In this document: piece by piece, positions 22,852 through 35,339 of the stretch
Layout of the letters: the number at the start of each line of letters is the position of its first letter
How positions within the stretch are numbered: position 1 is the first letter of the stretch
Source: Ectocarpus siliculosus
Lineage: Eukaryota > Sar > Phaeophyceae > Ectocarpales > Ectocarpaceae
Direction: 5' to 3'
Assembly: GCA_000310025.1 (NCBI GenBank)
Contig: FN649728.1
Span: 440,595-504,594, forward strand
DNA length: 64,000 bases
Translations under genes and position numbers: made by a program
The notes under the pieces: generated by a model
Seen by the model: the letters and a program-made list of their open reading frames with translations, nothing else
What the model was told of the DNA's origin: nothing
The model's database searches: none

Positions 22852-25800
22852 CTATGCAGGCCTCGCGGATGATCGCCACTGTCGATGCTGTCGATGTTTA
22901 CAGGAGCGTGCTTGGCATTTGCATAGCGATGGACTTCTGATTTGGTGCTGAAAACGCTAGGAGCAATAATAACACGAGATTTGCCGTTTATGGCAGTATA
23001 CAATGGCGTTCGTGCTTCTACGTGGATCTGCACTTGGCTAATACTGCCCAATCTGTGGTGAACAATCGCGAAATGATTCTGAAAGGAGGAATCACAAGCC
23101 AATTTCCATTGTAGAACTACTGTATCACAGTATTCTCATACAGTACACTTGCGCACTTGGAGACCTTTGCTACGGTACTTCAATACGCCCCCTAGATGGG
23201 TGCACATGTTAGGTGTACTTTGTTCTCCCCGCTATTCCACGAATCCTATCGCTTTCAATGCCCATACTCCGTGATATTGACTGGTACACGTGCTCTGCCT
23301 ATAATAGTTGGTTCCTTCAACTTCCTGCCGCACTCCTTGTCACTACTGTACTGTAGACTAGTACCCATATGAGTATTTTTGCACGTCGGCCATGTTCATC
23401 GTTCTCAAGAGATGACTCCCTATGACCTGTTCACTGCGGCCGTCTGTATGAGGTCGTGACTCTCGTTGTTGAGGAATGCATATTTGGCGGCTGTATCAGC
23501 TGCGACGTTCCGACTCAACCAACCTCGTTTGTCCTCCATTTCTACGCATTATTATAGGGTATCCACTATGGATTGACGCGGAATTTTGACCTTTGAGGAT
23601 TGACGCCAACATAAAGTGACGGTTGAGGGTTTTGACGGGAAAAAATTCGCACCGCGTGTGCCCGTTGACACGTGAGAGGTGAAAAAAAAAAATGGTGGAG
23701 GTAGAGTTCAAGGTTGGTTCGGGCTGCCACCCAGGGTCGACATTCCGAAGCGAAGACTCACACCCCCAGGCTCCCAGGAGACTAGGTGTACCCCTTCGCC
23801 TCATCCCGCCGACCTTCCCTCCTTTGCCGCGGCGACTTTTCCCAGGCGTCAAACTGCGACTTCCCAGGCGTCAAACTGCCGTTCGTTGCTGATGAGTAAG
23901 GCAGCTGCTCGCTGCACTGCTGTGTATATACCGATGTCACTGCGGCAGCAGAGCACCGAACCCCGTGAGGGGGCGGGCGAAATGCACCTACTGACTGGCA
24001 AAGTCCGTGTACCCTCCCTTACTCCTCTCCATGTGCTCCCTTCGAGGGCGAGACTCCCCCAATCACTCCCCTGCCTATGCCCCTTTTTGCTGCTGAAAGC
24101 CCGTGCGCAATCGCGACGGCGCATCTACCGAACGCGCGCGCCGAACACGCGCGTCTGGCCACTTGGCCGCCGTGAGAACTGCCGAGACGCGTGGGTGCAG
24201 GACCGCTAGGAGCAATCAGTATAGGCATGTCCAATGTGTTCGCTGCTGACCGCGCACAGCAGACCGCAGCAGAGCAAGCGTGTGTGAGCCACAGTCTGGC
24301 GATGTTTGAAGCGTCAATCTTTTCGCGTCGGTTTAAGTTTGGGTGAAATTTAATTTTGACGCTTCCTCACAAAAATTTCGCCGTCAGAGTTTGCCCCCAA
24401 AAAAGCGGCGCAACCTCTTCACGTCAAAACTTCCTGAAATGTCAATCTTTCACGTCATTTCAACAACACGTGGATTCCCTCTATTATTGTACTTCTCACC
24501 AGCCATGGTACCACGCGCGAGAGTTCGTCCCTATAGAGAACCGCCGCTCCAAGATCCGCATCGAAACAACCGTGGTCGTCCAGGACTCGAGCAGGATCGC
24601 GCTTGCTTCCCACGGCTCCACCTACAATACACGGGGATGAAGACCCGGACGGAAAGGATATCGGGCGTCCTCAACGACGTTCTCCGTTAACACATACCCT
24701 GCAAGCGGAGGACCACGCGACGAACACTATGATAATACCATACATGTGTAGACTGCCGTCATCTGTTGGAGGTTGCATGTGCCGAACGAGATCGACTCCT
24801 TAGACTACTGCTGTACTCATGGACCCAGATCAACAACGTTTGTTTCCAGCGCATGGCTACTCGATGTACTGCTGTACAGTACATGCCACTACATACAAAC
24901 TGTAGTAGATATTCTCCCCGACGGCGTATATCCGCATGCCTCACCACTGTACTTTGTCCCTTGCCCTCCAGCGACAGAAAAGGAAACACGGCTGTGAATG
25001 CCAACCGCAGAGTCGTCAACAACAGCAGGACCTCCGCTTGGATACGAACGGTAGAGACAGCAGCCGAGATCCATCCACGCATGATTCCTCCGCCCTCCTG
25101 CGTAGAGATGGAGAGATGGAGAGATGGACAGAAGAAGCTGCGTACCGCTGTCGGGGGCCCCCTTTGCGATAATGTATGACACCCGTCTCCGTCACTAATG
25201 CGCCAGGCGGCAATGTCAGAGCGAGAAACAGGAGAGACTGGAGGGTTACTTCGGACTTCTGGCGGGCGGGAGCTCTGGAGGCGCGATTGTTGCGGAGAGT
25301 TCAGGGGCTCCGCACGGCGGATCTCGATACCCATGATATTTTCTCGATACCAGTCGTGGACCCCCCACTGCAAACCAACTGCCACCGCCAGCAAAAAGCC
25401 TGGAGTGGATCGCTGTAGCGGTGCGCAGGGCCGATGGAAGGGCCTGTGGCTGATGCACTGCTGAAGCTTCTTCGGTACTTCCACAACCCGGAGCTCGTCG
25501 GTTCTCTTCTTCTCCTATACGTCGTTGTGAGTGGCAAAGAGATGTATGTTCCGATGCTGAATATACCCGCCGCTGCAACGCTCACTTGGTACTAGCGTGC
25601 GAGAGAGCTGTGGGTCTGGCTCCATGCCACATCATTGGACGTTGTCGGAAGCATGGCTCACTGCGAACGAGGTATTGCCCCAGAGCACGATGCAGCAGTC
25701 CCTATCTATTCCCGTATGCATGTTGTTGAGCACGTGTTGACGGTGTCTCGGCGAAGCACACCTGTCGCTTATGTAACACAGATTCCCTTCGGTGCACGAC

Positions 25801-26223
25801 CATTGAGGTTGCACTTGGCCATCCCCGTATTTTTGTATAGTCTACACACTACACACGCACTGACGGTTGTAGTTTGTGCGGCACGTGCCTTCGTTAACCC
25901 TATATCTACTTGATGACTACAAAGCAGCAGTAGGTGATACAAGATAACACACCCCCTGGCCCCATTTGTCGATTGTTCCGGACGACGAAGAAACATACAT
26001 ACATGAAGTGTAGATGACGCGAAATCGTGCGTTTTCGGAAGCTCTCGACGCCTTGCACCACCATTTTCAGCGCCTCCGTTCTTTCTTCTGTTGAAAAATC
26101 GAGCCTCGACAATCGGCGCATGGGGCGTGATGTCGTATGCTACCTATTCGGTAGTTGCTTCCTATCAGCGTTCCCTTGTTGTCCAGCCTTTCATCGGTCT
26201 CTCTCCTCCGTCCCTCTCATTTG
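22852..26223. other. no gene recognised; probable 5' region of the protease and upstream region of TMEM161
   Basis: The two neighbouring genes diverge from here, so promoters and the missing protease 5' exons are expected. A minus-strand frame of 241 codons (25484-24759) contains a plausible stretch with a CAG acceptor-like start, but I see no domain. TTGACG-rich patches occur at about 23572-23640 and 24310-24460. Sequence at 25933-25980 is repeated in inverted orientation at about 57035-57080. Confidence 0.4.
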
Positions 26224-29200
26224 ATGGCGGTGGCCTGTGCGTTCCTCGTCACGATATCGCAGCATGTCGTTGGGTTCACGGTCAACATCCCGCACCTGTT
26301 CCTGAACGGGCTAAAGTTTATCGTTGCCCCCACGCAGGAGGCGGTACTCCGAATCAGGGTAAGAGGGACTGTCGTTGGTTGAGGTTAGATGCAGGCCAAA
26401 TATCGCCAGGTATGACAAAGTGTGTCGAGATATTCCAACGAGCAGCTACCGCTAGCTTTTCCCCGACGGTTGGCTAGATGCAGGCAAGAAAACTATCTTA
26501 GACTCTTTTCTTTAGATAGAGATGGATTGGTTGGGTCATACTGACAAGATATAAAAAACACCAGGTGCTCGAGCAACTACCACTGTGTCCCGAGGTTTCC
26601 CACACGACCATATCGATGCGGATATCGCGGGCATATTGTGTTGATCCGCTGTTGTGCGTTTTCGACACACATTCATTTGTTGTTGGAAAAATCTGGTCTG
26701 GAAATGTCCGACCAGTCCGACGCGAAGGGACCGCGGCCCGAACCGCTCGGGCAGCTGGATAGGGAGGGGAAGGACGCCAATGCGTACGACAAGATGGATG
26801 CCCTTGGTCTCGCAAGGATGGAGGTGAGCACGCATAAGGGCGGGGGGTTATTCCATAGAAAAGCATGTTACCTCGTCTTGTGTGGCGTTCCGAGGGGGGT
26901 TGGCGAGGGTAAACATTTTTTTTCCTTGTGGACTGGTGCGCTCTCTCTCTCCCCCTCACCTGGACTTCCTCCCCAAGTCACTCGAGCAATCCTAGATGCC
27001 AGTTCGAGCGCGTTCTCATGCGTGGAAGTCAGTCCGAGCATGCCCTCAAACATCCAAGGGCCCTTTTTCGGGATTCCGGTGTTGTTCTTTTGCCGGTGCG
27101 TCTTCCGTGACGTCTCATGGCGCTCGCTTCCTTAACCGTGTAAGTATGGTAGCCGGTTCTTTGCCACGGGGGAGCCAAGGACTCTTTCACGTGATTGCGG
27201 TACGATGGACATGCACGATGGGCATGCCTCCGTTCAGTGCGCGGACAACCTTGGGTATGTTCGATTTTCAGTCTGTGCCCCCCCTATTTGTTTTTTTGTT
27301 TTGCTTGTCAAACGAACAAGAAACGAGTTCATCCTTAACGAAGGATCACAGTCCAGGAATTTTTGCAATTCGTTCATAAGCAGTGAGGTTCAAGTCATCC
27401 ATCCTTCCGGAGCGTGCTCATGAGAGCACAGCAGTATCATCAAAGGAGGGTGATGCAAGAGGATACAAAAAGCAGACAACAGGACCAACCCACGGTTGCT
27501 TCAGTGTGGCGTTTCCCAAGCTCAACAGCTCACAAACCCGACGTTTTTTGGGCTCGAAGAGTCCATCGAACCTCAACGAACCAAAAAGAAGCTACAAGCG
27601 CACATTCAGGTCTCACGTCATTCCAGTCGTGTGCTGTACCGTTGCTCCCCACTTGATGTGCTCACGATCGCCGGGCAGGTTTCGCGTGGGACGCTGGGGG
27701 GCTTGATGTACTTCCCACAATACGAGGGGATGGTGCTGTGGGCCGTCATCGCTCTCGGCAACTTCTTCATCGCTCAAGGGAGCCGCTGCGCTATTCCCAC
27801 GCAAACGTAAGCGGCTTCTGTAGCTTCGAACGACAATGATGCTGTATGTCGCAAAGAGGCTTTTTGCATGGAAGTTGTTGGGAAATCATCGCTTCAACAC
27901 CCACGGAGTCATTTTTCTCTCGGTGATCATTTTAGGCCCTAAAAAAAACCAAAAGCTAAGAGTTTGACCATAAAAACAGGTGCCTCGTCAAGAAGCCTAC
28001 TCTACAACCTGTATAGTCGCCGTTGGGGGTAGTCTATACCATAGAAAATGTGAGCACCGAGGTTCGGCCAAAAAAGAAAAGTCCCCAAGGAGTGGCGCGT
28101 TCTGTACCGCAAACCTCGTTCACTCCTTGCCTTCGGCGTTCTTCGACGCCCTTCGGTGTCCTCCGACATCCTCCTTTGGAGTTCCGATAGCCCACCTAGA
28201 CTCGTGTCTTCTTCTCCTCCCGCAAACCCCGTTCACTCCTTCCTTCTCTTTGGCGCTCTTCGACGTCCTCCTCCTTCTTTGGCGTGACCCTTCGGGTGGG
28301 GGCAGACCCCTGGGCTGGGCTAGCCTGACGCTCTGCGGCGCGCTCCTCCGCTGCTGGTGGTGCAATGTCCGCCTCATCTACCTCCTCGGCCTCAACAACG
28401 ACTACTCCAAATTCGCCCTCCTCTCCGGATTCTGCGGCCTTTTCGCCGCCGCCGCCGTCGCCGCCATGCTACCACCCTCCTTCCTGGCGTTTGACGTTCG
28501 GGCGGCCGCAGCCGCGCTGCACGCCTGGGGGGGAGCGGTGCGGGGGGGGAGTGATGCCGCGGTGCCCCCCGGTGGGGTGTCGGCCGTGGTTAGCCGGGAA
28601 GACTTCTTAGCGATGTTTCTGCCGACGGTGGCGGTAGTGGCGGCCTGCGTGACGGCGGCGGCGGCGCTGCCTGCCATTCGCTTCTCGCAGGTACGGTGTG
28701 TTGCGTACCGTGCTACCTCGGTTTAAGCCAAACCTTGTGTCTACAACCCGACGCGCGGAGTGTTGGGGACAGTTGTGACACTCCCGAGTGTTGGGGGATG
28801 ATTGGTGCACTCCTTTTCTACTGGTGCTTGGGGCCTTGAAGCACACGTTTCCTTCGACGGCGATGCTTAACAGCATGGCCTAACCATCTTCGGCGTCTTC
28901 ATCTATGTTGTATGCCAGGAGCAAATGGCACCGCCTGCTTTCTTGTCTCCGCCTTCCTCCCTCTCCCTCCCTTGTCTGTCGCATACTCCAGCCGCGTGGC
29001 CAGTGCTAGTGGAGCCTACCGCGTGAGCGTAATCATACCCCATCACCCCTCCCCACCCTTACCACCCACCATCTCGGACGGTCTTGTGTACCGTTCTAGT
29101 GAATCAGACGTGTGAAATCAATGCTCATGCCCTACACTGCCGATGGCCAGCCGCAAACGACCCCCCCTACTTCCTTCTACCGTGCGTGCCCCCCGCCCTC

Positions 29201-31467
29201 CCCCCCCCTACCTCAGTACTTCTCCCGCGCTCTCGGAAGGGGCAGCGGAGCGACACTCGTTTACCGCGCGCTACTCGTAGTCGATGGCGTTCTGCCGTGG
29301 CTAGCCTCCCTGGTGTGGATCAGTGAGGTTCCGCCGCTTGTCCTCGGCGAGCGTTGGGGGGGGGGCGACGCCGGCAGGGCATTGGCCTTGAGGGTGGGGG
29401 TTACCGGGCTAGCTGCTTGGGCCAGGCTCGCCGTGGGGAAGCTCCAGCTCCAGGCGTACCTTGAAGGGGTCAAGGAGTCCGTGCTGGTAGACCTCCGGGA
29501 AAAGAAGGTAGGGCTTGGCTGTGTGCGTTGCGTTCCAGGGATTTTTTTTTTTTTCGTTTGGTGAAGACGGCGGCCTCCGGGAGACGGAGAGGAAGAACGG
29601 CACTCGGCGGGAGATGTCCCGGCGACGTGTGCCGGTGCGGTGGTGTGATTTATGTGCCTTTGTGGCGCCTTTGGCTGGCGTACGTAGACCTGGCACGGGC
29701 GTCGGTGATCTCCATGTGTTCTCCTGTGGTTGGCCCATACACCGCCGTGCATCTGTCTTGGTAGTAGTGGCCCTTGAACGGCTTTTCTGACCACGAGGCC
29801 AGATGGCGCTTGCGATATTTCGTTGCTTCTTCTTGAGAGGGGGCACGAAAATGGAAGTTTTAAGCGGTGCCGCGGTTTCAGGTTTCCGGCAGCTTTTGGG
29901 TGGGGGGATTGAGGGGACCCCGTGTATGTGGGTTGCGCCTGCAGTTGTATTCCGTGCACGACAAGTTTGGGTTTCGATAGCACCCCCTTGGATATGGAGC
30001 AACCCATATTCATAAATCGACGACACGCCCGTACTTTTGCGGCACCTTATACTCGGTGTGAATTGGAGGTCGAGTGTCTCGCGCTGCATACCTGGACTAG
30101 ATCCAATTGAGGCCTTGAACTCCTCCCGAGCTTTGAACGGCTTTGGCGTCGATTCGTGTCCCATCCGTTGCCCGAAAATCACTACGGTGGGGTAGCGTGG
30201 GTGTGCAGAGCACGCGTACGTGTCCTACACCACTGCCCGTTCACCAGCGTCGATTGTTTTCGTTTGACATTTTGCTGCAGGCGTTCCCTCACTCCCGTGA
30301 CCCCCCCCCCTCCCCCACCCCCCCTTGTTGTTTGCCGTCGGGATTGGGTTTTCGTCGCTTGGCAACGACGTTGTAAAACAAGCCAATTCACTTCGTGAAC
30401 TCGGCAACCAGGTTACCGTTTTTTTTTTTTTCCTCTGTTTTTTTTTTTGCGGTAACCATAACGGTGGTCGAGTAGATCATGTTGTGCGGGGTCGAGAACC
30501 CCCACTCCGCGCAAGGGGGATGACGTCACCACGTTGTGATGAAATGGTCAAGCATCCTCGAGGCAGTTACACAGTGCTTATAACTGTCTCTGGAAGTGAA
30601 AGCACCAGAAAATACATTAAGTCATACGCAGCTGTCATCCGTACGCAAGGAAGTAAGCACAAGATGCCGAACACCCCTAGCAGGATGCAGCGCACCCTTC
30701 ATGCGACTCGCCGAATACCTCACGGCGCTTCGCGCTTGGTGATGTGAGGGCCTGGTCCGGTGAGAGCCCGGCGTGCTCCGTCCCGGCTTTGTAGGGATGC
30801 GAGGTCAATGGTCAAACGACTACGGCATGCACGACTATGAGTACCCCCCCCCCCCCCTTTACACGCACGCACCCGCCTTCAGGTCGACTCGCAATCCGTG
30901 CGGTCCAAGTTCGACGCCCGCTTGCAGTACCTCGTCATCGCAGCCGCGCAGTACGCCGCGCCTGCTCTCACCGTCCTCTTCTCGCTGGCCCTGCTGGTAC
31001 ACGTCGGCGATGCCGCCACGGGCGGCGACCTCGCGTCAGGTACAGGCGGGCGGGCAGGGCTTGGAGTCTGCGACGCCGCTCGACGTGTGGTGGGCCTAGA
31101 GTCCTGGGGTACCGCCTTCGCTGCCGCGGCGGGAGCCGCGGAGGCGCCGAATAGCGGCGCCGCCGTCGGCGGCGGGGCGGCGTTAGGGTTAGGGGGGGGA
31201 GGGCTGGCGGCCTTCATCTCAACAATTCCGGAGTTCCCCGAGGCGTTCTGGTCCGGGGTGACCGGGTTCTTGGCGTGGTGGGCCTGTCTCTCGTGGGCGG
31301 TGACGTACGCGGTTGGGGTGGCGTTCTGGTTTGTTTTTCCGGAGGACGTCTCGGTGACGGAGAGGGTCCCGACAGATAGGACCACCAAGGGCAAGAAGGA
31401 GAGGGTCAAGGGGAAGGCCAAGGCTAAGGGCGGTGGCAAGGGAGCCGGTGCCGGGGGGAAGGGCTAG
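26224..31467 (+). CDS. TMEM161: TMEM161-family multi-pass membrane protein
   Basis: Exons 26224-26358, 26716-26823, 27679-27806, 28306-28690, 29217-29507 and 30883-31467 join with matching phases into a protein of about 543 residues. Anchors to the TMEM161A/B family run along its whole length: the MAV start with a first helix and an IPH motif, YFPQYEGMVLWAV matching the conserved YFPEY-x-W region, the PTQ motif across the 27806/28306 junction, LQAYLEG matching the conserved LQAYLNLA, LQYLVIAAAQYAAPAL matching the QYVAPL helix, and a final helix region with GFLAWW. Family members are eight-pass proteins linked in animals to oxidative stress tolerance and cardiac rhythm; molecular activity is unknown. 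Differences from the animal proteins are Ala/Gly-rich loops and a Lys/Gly-rich C-terminal tail. The start ATG follows a pyrimidine-rich leader and is the natural first methionine. Confidence 0.9.
26498..26550 (+). repeat. dispersed repeat family, short copy
   Basis: TAGACTCTTTTCTTTAGATA followed by GAGATGGATTGGTTGGGTCA and an A-rich end resembles the end of the element at 5218-5430 and its inverted copy near 56730. It lies in the first TMEM161 intron. Confidence 0.5.
30408..30460. repeat. T-rich loop flanked by inverted GGTTACCG
   Basis: GGTTACCG at about 30411-30418 and CGGTAACC at about 30450-30457 enclose two T runs. The structure is inside the last TMEM161 intron and could form a hairpin. 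It is probably incidental. Confidence 0.5.
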
Positions 31468-32650
31468 CGTCGGCGAGCGAGCGAACCGTGGGCGCGTTGA
31501 ATGATGTCGCGGCATTCGATAGGGAGCGACGCATGTACAAGTTAGGGTACGATTCCAGGAAGGGATGGTGGCGTGGAGAAGGAGGTCAGCGCCTCTCGCC
31601 CGATCATTCCCGTAAGCCGCTATAGAGTTGATCTCTGTTATTCGTGTCGGGGTGCTTGTCCTGTCTGTTCATGTTGGAGTAGGCAATGAGCACAGCCGTG
31701 GAGCTAGGTGCCTATTCCGCGGGGATTGGGGGAACCAAGCACCTCGTCTGGTCGCGGCTCTGCCGTCTTTTCGATTTTTTTTTTCCATCTCTTTATAGCA
31801 GTGCTTCGCAGCTTTTCTGCCGGGTACATGTAGGAGCTGCAATCCGTGGTCACACAGAAGGGCTCTTCTCCTTTGAGACCCCTCCTGCGGTGGTTGGCTT
31901 CGGTTTTTGGCGCGTGAAGATCGACAACTTTCCGTCCATGACATTCAGAACACGCTCGCTACACATGTTGGAGAAAATCGAAGTCGCGGGACAAGGTATT
32001 CAGCACAAAGGCCGGTCTACGAGGAACGGAAGCCAACCGCTTCTTCGTCTCCGGCGTGGTTTGGGTGCAGGTGGTTGCCTTACGCTTAGGGCTCTTTTTT
32101 CCTCCTGCAGTAGTGCTTGCATTCAGTGCGCATCGCGAGAAGGGGTCGGCAGCAGTTCCCAAGCTCTAGCTTGGGTCTCTCCCGACCAAAAGTTTCTTTT
32201 TTTCGCCGTGTCATTTTCACTAGCATAGCCCACCCCTTTCCCGACCGAGCCTCAAAAGCCGATCTCGAGCTACAGCTCACGACGTGCGACAACCGAAGCA
32301 TGACCGGTAGGGCAGCGCAAATCATGACGCCTCCCCGAGTTTCAGCAGCTCCCGCTCACTGCAGCGGACAAGGGGCACCGTTGTATGCTTCGCCCTGTTG
32401 TGCGGCGGTTGAACAGATCGAGGGGCCCTGTTCGAAAGAAAATCATATCCAAGTGGCAAGCACGGGGGGATCGGTCCGCTAATAGGACTGATGTGCTGCC
32501 TTACCATTGGAACGTCGGCAGGGAAAACACCCGCCTCCTCCTGTTCCGTGATGACTGCCATCGGTGCGGTCTTGCTCCGTGGCGGGGGGAGGCAGTTTTG
32601 AGAGAGAGGAAGTCGGCGTTGTAGCTTCGAGACGCCAAGGATTCCAGCCA
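31468..32650. other. intergenic, nothing recognised
   Basis: A plus-strand frame of 180 codons (31686-32228) starts 219 bp after the TMEM161 stop, but it shows no domain and no convincing codon bias. It is left uncalled. Confidence 0.45.
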
Positions 32651-32653
32651 GCG

Positions 32654-33730
32654 CTATACGCGCGGGTTGTGTTCGCCGATTTCAGAAAAGCTTTCCGTCC
32701 AATTGTATTCGGAACCGAGAGCGGCACGGCTGATGAACACGATAGGAATCGTGCCGCCGTCCTGTTCACGGTCCTGTTCTTGCTCTATGTAGAGTCGAGC
32801 CGAGGCCATTATAACTATACTGTCGGTGTAGAACCAAACGGGGCGGGTGCCGTCCTCGACTGTATCCCAGTTGGGGTACACCAATACAGACAGGTGGTTG
32901 GGCCAGATCAGCATGCATCGAGCGCTCGGTGGCCTCCATCTGTGGGGTGAACTCAAATGTCGTGTTCTTCCGTAGCCGCCCGTTTACACGTAGGACGTGT
33001 GTGCTTGGCCATGTTCGGGATGGAAGGCCGGCCTGCAGTAGGACAGACCTCGAAGGAGTGAACTCCAAGGAGTGAACGGCAGTTGCATCACATCTTTCGG
33101 CATTGGTATTTTGGTGCGTGCCGCGACTTGTTCTGCGCAAGGCCGGAGGCCAGCAGGGGAGATGGCGAGTCCAAGAATATCGGAGTGTCGGCGGTACCAA
33201 CGGTACACTTGACGGGGGTATGTTTTCTGAGCCGCGCGAAACTATCCACGTCATCTATTGTAGGTAGGCGGCGACATTCTCCAGCCCTTTGATCACCTCG
33301 TAAATTACACGCATGAAGCACTGGGGGGCAGTATTACAGTAGTACACCCTGGGGCATGCGACACTATTCCAGGAGTCATGTCGGTGTACAGAGGCCTTCA
33401 ACGGTGTCTTTGTGGCTCATGATTATTTATTGAAACGACGAAGTGAGATCGAAGCGGGAGTACACGTTGGGTCTTGGCGATTTTTCTTAGTAGACCGTCA
33501 ACTCGAGGCAAAGGGCTGTGAGGCATCTGAGTGATATCGTTGTTCTGGCAGTTCACCGTGATGTATATGCCACCAGACTGCTTGGGTTTCAGTAGTCTGG
33601 AGGCAATCAGATGGAACCAGTTCCGGCACGGAAGTTTCTTGGAAATCTGTACACCCATTGGCACTACGTAGTCTCTTCCGACAGGCGAAACTTTTCGAAA
33701 GAACATTGAGGACAGGAAAACTCAAGACTG
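32654..33730 (-). pseudogene. Ty3/gypsy retrotransposon pol remnant (reverse transcriptase to RNase H)
   Basis: Three minus-strand segments in order resemble Ty3/gypsy Pol. Segment 33706-33398 has SPLPRVDGLLRKIAKTQ, like the conserved PLPRIDDLL motif after the primer-grip region. Segment 33208-32984 has ILGLAISPAGLRPCAE and PMPKDVMQL followed by GLSYCR, like the LGH-x-x-S-x-x-G-x-x-P and PxP...LRSFLG-x-x-xYYR region. Segment 32956-32654 has YPNWDTVEDGTRP, a TDS start of RNase H, then IPIVFISRAALGSEYNW, like the conserved SR-x-L-x-x-x-E-x-x-Y region. The frame changes between segments, and a 14-bp-period direct repeat at 33053-33077 disturbs one of them. No LTRs were recognised. The element is dead. 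Confidence 0.75.
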
Positions 33731-33999
33731 TTCTGCCTGCCCAACTCTAGAGTCAATTAGTTTGCTGTACGAAGTAACACTTTTCACTACCCACAGTGAG
33801 TGATCCTTTTCGCCTACAGTGGGCATGTGACCGCGGCGTATACATTTCATACAGTGGAAATATACCCATGGGCGAGAACCTCCTGTCTGGGGCAGGAGGC
33901 CTCCTCCAAATCAACACTTCCATCAAGTGATCGACAACGGTGTCAAGAATACAGCAAGTGCACGCCACCACGTGTTCGCAGCCTGTGTTATGCGGCTAC

Positions 34000-34380
34000 T
34001 CTCTCACGATAAGCAGCCCACATCAAGTTCAACATCAACAGCCCCATTTCATCCGGAGGACGTGGCAAGCAAGAAAGTTCATCACTTCTTCACCTTCAAC
34101 GGCGGCCCTGGTGAATTCATCGAGACCCCAAACCATGCCGCCCACATTATTAACATGTATGGCGCCAAATTCGAAGAAAGTCGTCCTCTGTGAAACACCC
34201 CAGTGACCAACGTTGTCTTTCCCATTGTGGAGACTAAGAAAAACGAATGGCACCGCTGAGGCTTGCAACTCAAATGCAACATCGCAAACTGAGTCTGCCG
34301 TCTTTGGAGGACGTTGGCAAACACCACATCGGAATACGTTCCCGTGAGGGTCTCCAACACGTTCTACAGTTTCCGAAACG
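34000..34380 (+). pseudogene. decayed open frame with three in-frame TGA codons
   Basis: One plus-strand frame keeps coding-like third-position C bias (for example HHFFTFNGG and AAHIINMYGAKF) through 34193, then continues past TGA codons at about 34191, 34255 and 34294 towards 34380 with equally protein-like sequence (NTPVTNVVFPIVETKKNEW). Each TGA could derive from CGA by a C-to-T change. I do not recognise the family. The minus strand is also open over part of this stretch, so strand assignment is not certain. Confidence 0.4.
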
Positions 34381-34381
34381 A

Positions 34382-34506
34382 CCCATGGGACTCCCATGGG
34401 TGACCCATGGGTGACCCATGGGTGACCCATGGGCCGCCTATGGGCTTGTTCATGGGTAGCCCCATGGGTGGCCCATGGGCAACCCATGGGAAGCCCATGG
34501 GCGGCC
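34382..34506. repeat. array of CCCATGGG palindromes
   Basis: Roughly ten copies of an 8-bp palindrome CCCATGGG or a one-base variant occur at 11-12 bp spacing, including three exact repeats of GGGTGACCCAT. Because the unit is palindromic both strands encode similar repetitive Met-Gly-His-Trp peptides; these are not taken as genes. Confidence 0.9.
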
Positions 34507-34643
34507 AAGGAGAGCCCTTCAACCGAACCAGTGTACTCCTAAACAATAGCTTATCCGCGTTGGAACTGGCACGAGCGGCTAATAACCGTAACGCTAACCC
34601 AACCCTATCCCCAAACCCACACCATACGTCCTAGGTTGGCGCT

Positions 34644-34724
34644 GGTGGCTAAGTTCTAGGTTCATGTGCAGGTGGCTAAGTTCTAGGTTGATATGCCGGT
34701 GGCGAAGTTCTAGGTTGCAGTGCC
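34644..34724 (+). repeat. 27-bp tandem repeat, three copies
   Basis: Units start at 34644, 34671 and 34698 with the core GGTGGCTAAGTTCTAGGTTS. They lie between the two CCCATGGG arrays. Confidence 0.9.
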
Positions 34725-34732
34725 CACGGTGG

Positions 34733-34812
34733 GCACTTCGTGGGCCGCCCATGAGCAGCCCATGGACGGCCCATGAAGTGCCCATGAAGTGCCCATGGTG
34801 TCCCATGGGCGA
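34733..34812. repeat. second CCCATGGG-type array
   Basis: Repeated GCCCATGRRS and GCCCATGAAGT units end in a perfect CCCATGGG. The flank after it (GGCGATTTCGCAAAACTATC) is a diverged inverted relative of the flank before the first array (near 34356-34382), so the two arrays may delimit one inverted structure. Confidence 0.7.
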
Positions 34813-35339
34813 TTTCGCAAAACTATCAGTAGTGTGGGAGATTGGTCACGTATGGATGCTGCAGTTTTCGCTATGAGGAAAGGACCAATCAACAAGAACC
34901 TGTGACCATTCTGCATCTTGATTCTCTACACCGTAACCATCTGTTGAACGAGCGTGGCAATTGGTGCACCCTATTTCTGTAGTGGCAATCTTCCCAAAAC
35001 TTGCAAATTTCACACGCTGAAACGTCGTATTGGCTAAATATGGGCAATAAACACAACAATGTTGGCAAAATGAAACTCAGAGCATACTAAAGTCAACATG
35101 TGCGGGTCGCTAGTATCTCTGCATCATGACAAACGTATATGGATGCCGGTGAGGTCGGGTGCGTGTGCCGCGATGATGTGTTCACGGCAGATTGGACCAC
35201 GTGGGCTACCTTTCGCACCGAATTCGACTGTATGCCAGCAATACGACTGTGCGCCAGCTGGACAACGACGGGGAACACCGCTGTGCCGTTGGTTCGTTCT
35301 CTTCCCTGTCGGCAATAAAAGTAAGTTATTCGTCTACAG

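Noticed and set aside
24759-25484. 241-codon minus-strand open frame, considered as a 5' exon of the protease
   Set aside because: No phase or motif evidence links it to the known exons; the opposite strand is equally open.
34035-34508. 157-codon minus-strand frame across the CCCATGGG array
   Set aside because: Its N-terminal third is only the palindrome repeat, and the plus strand shows better coding bias in the remainder.
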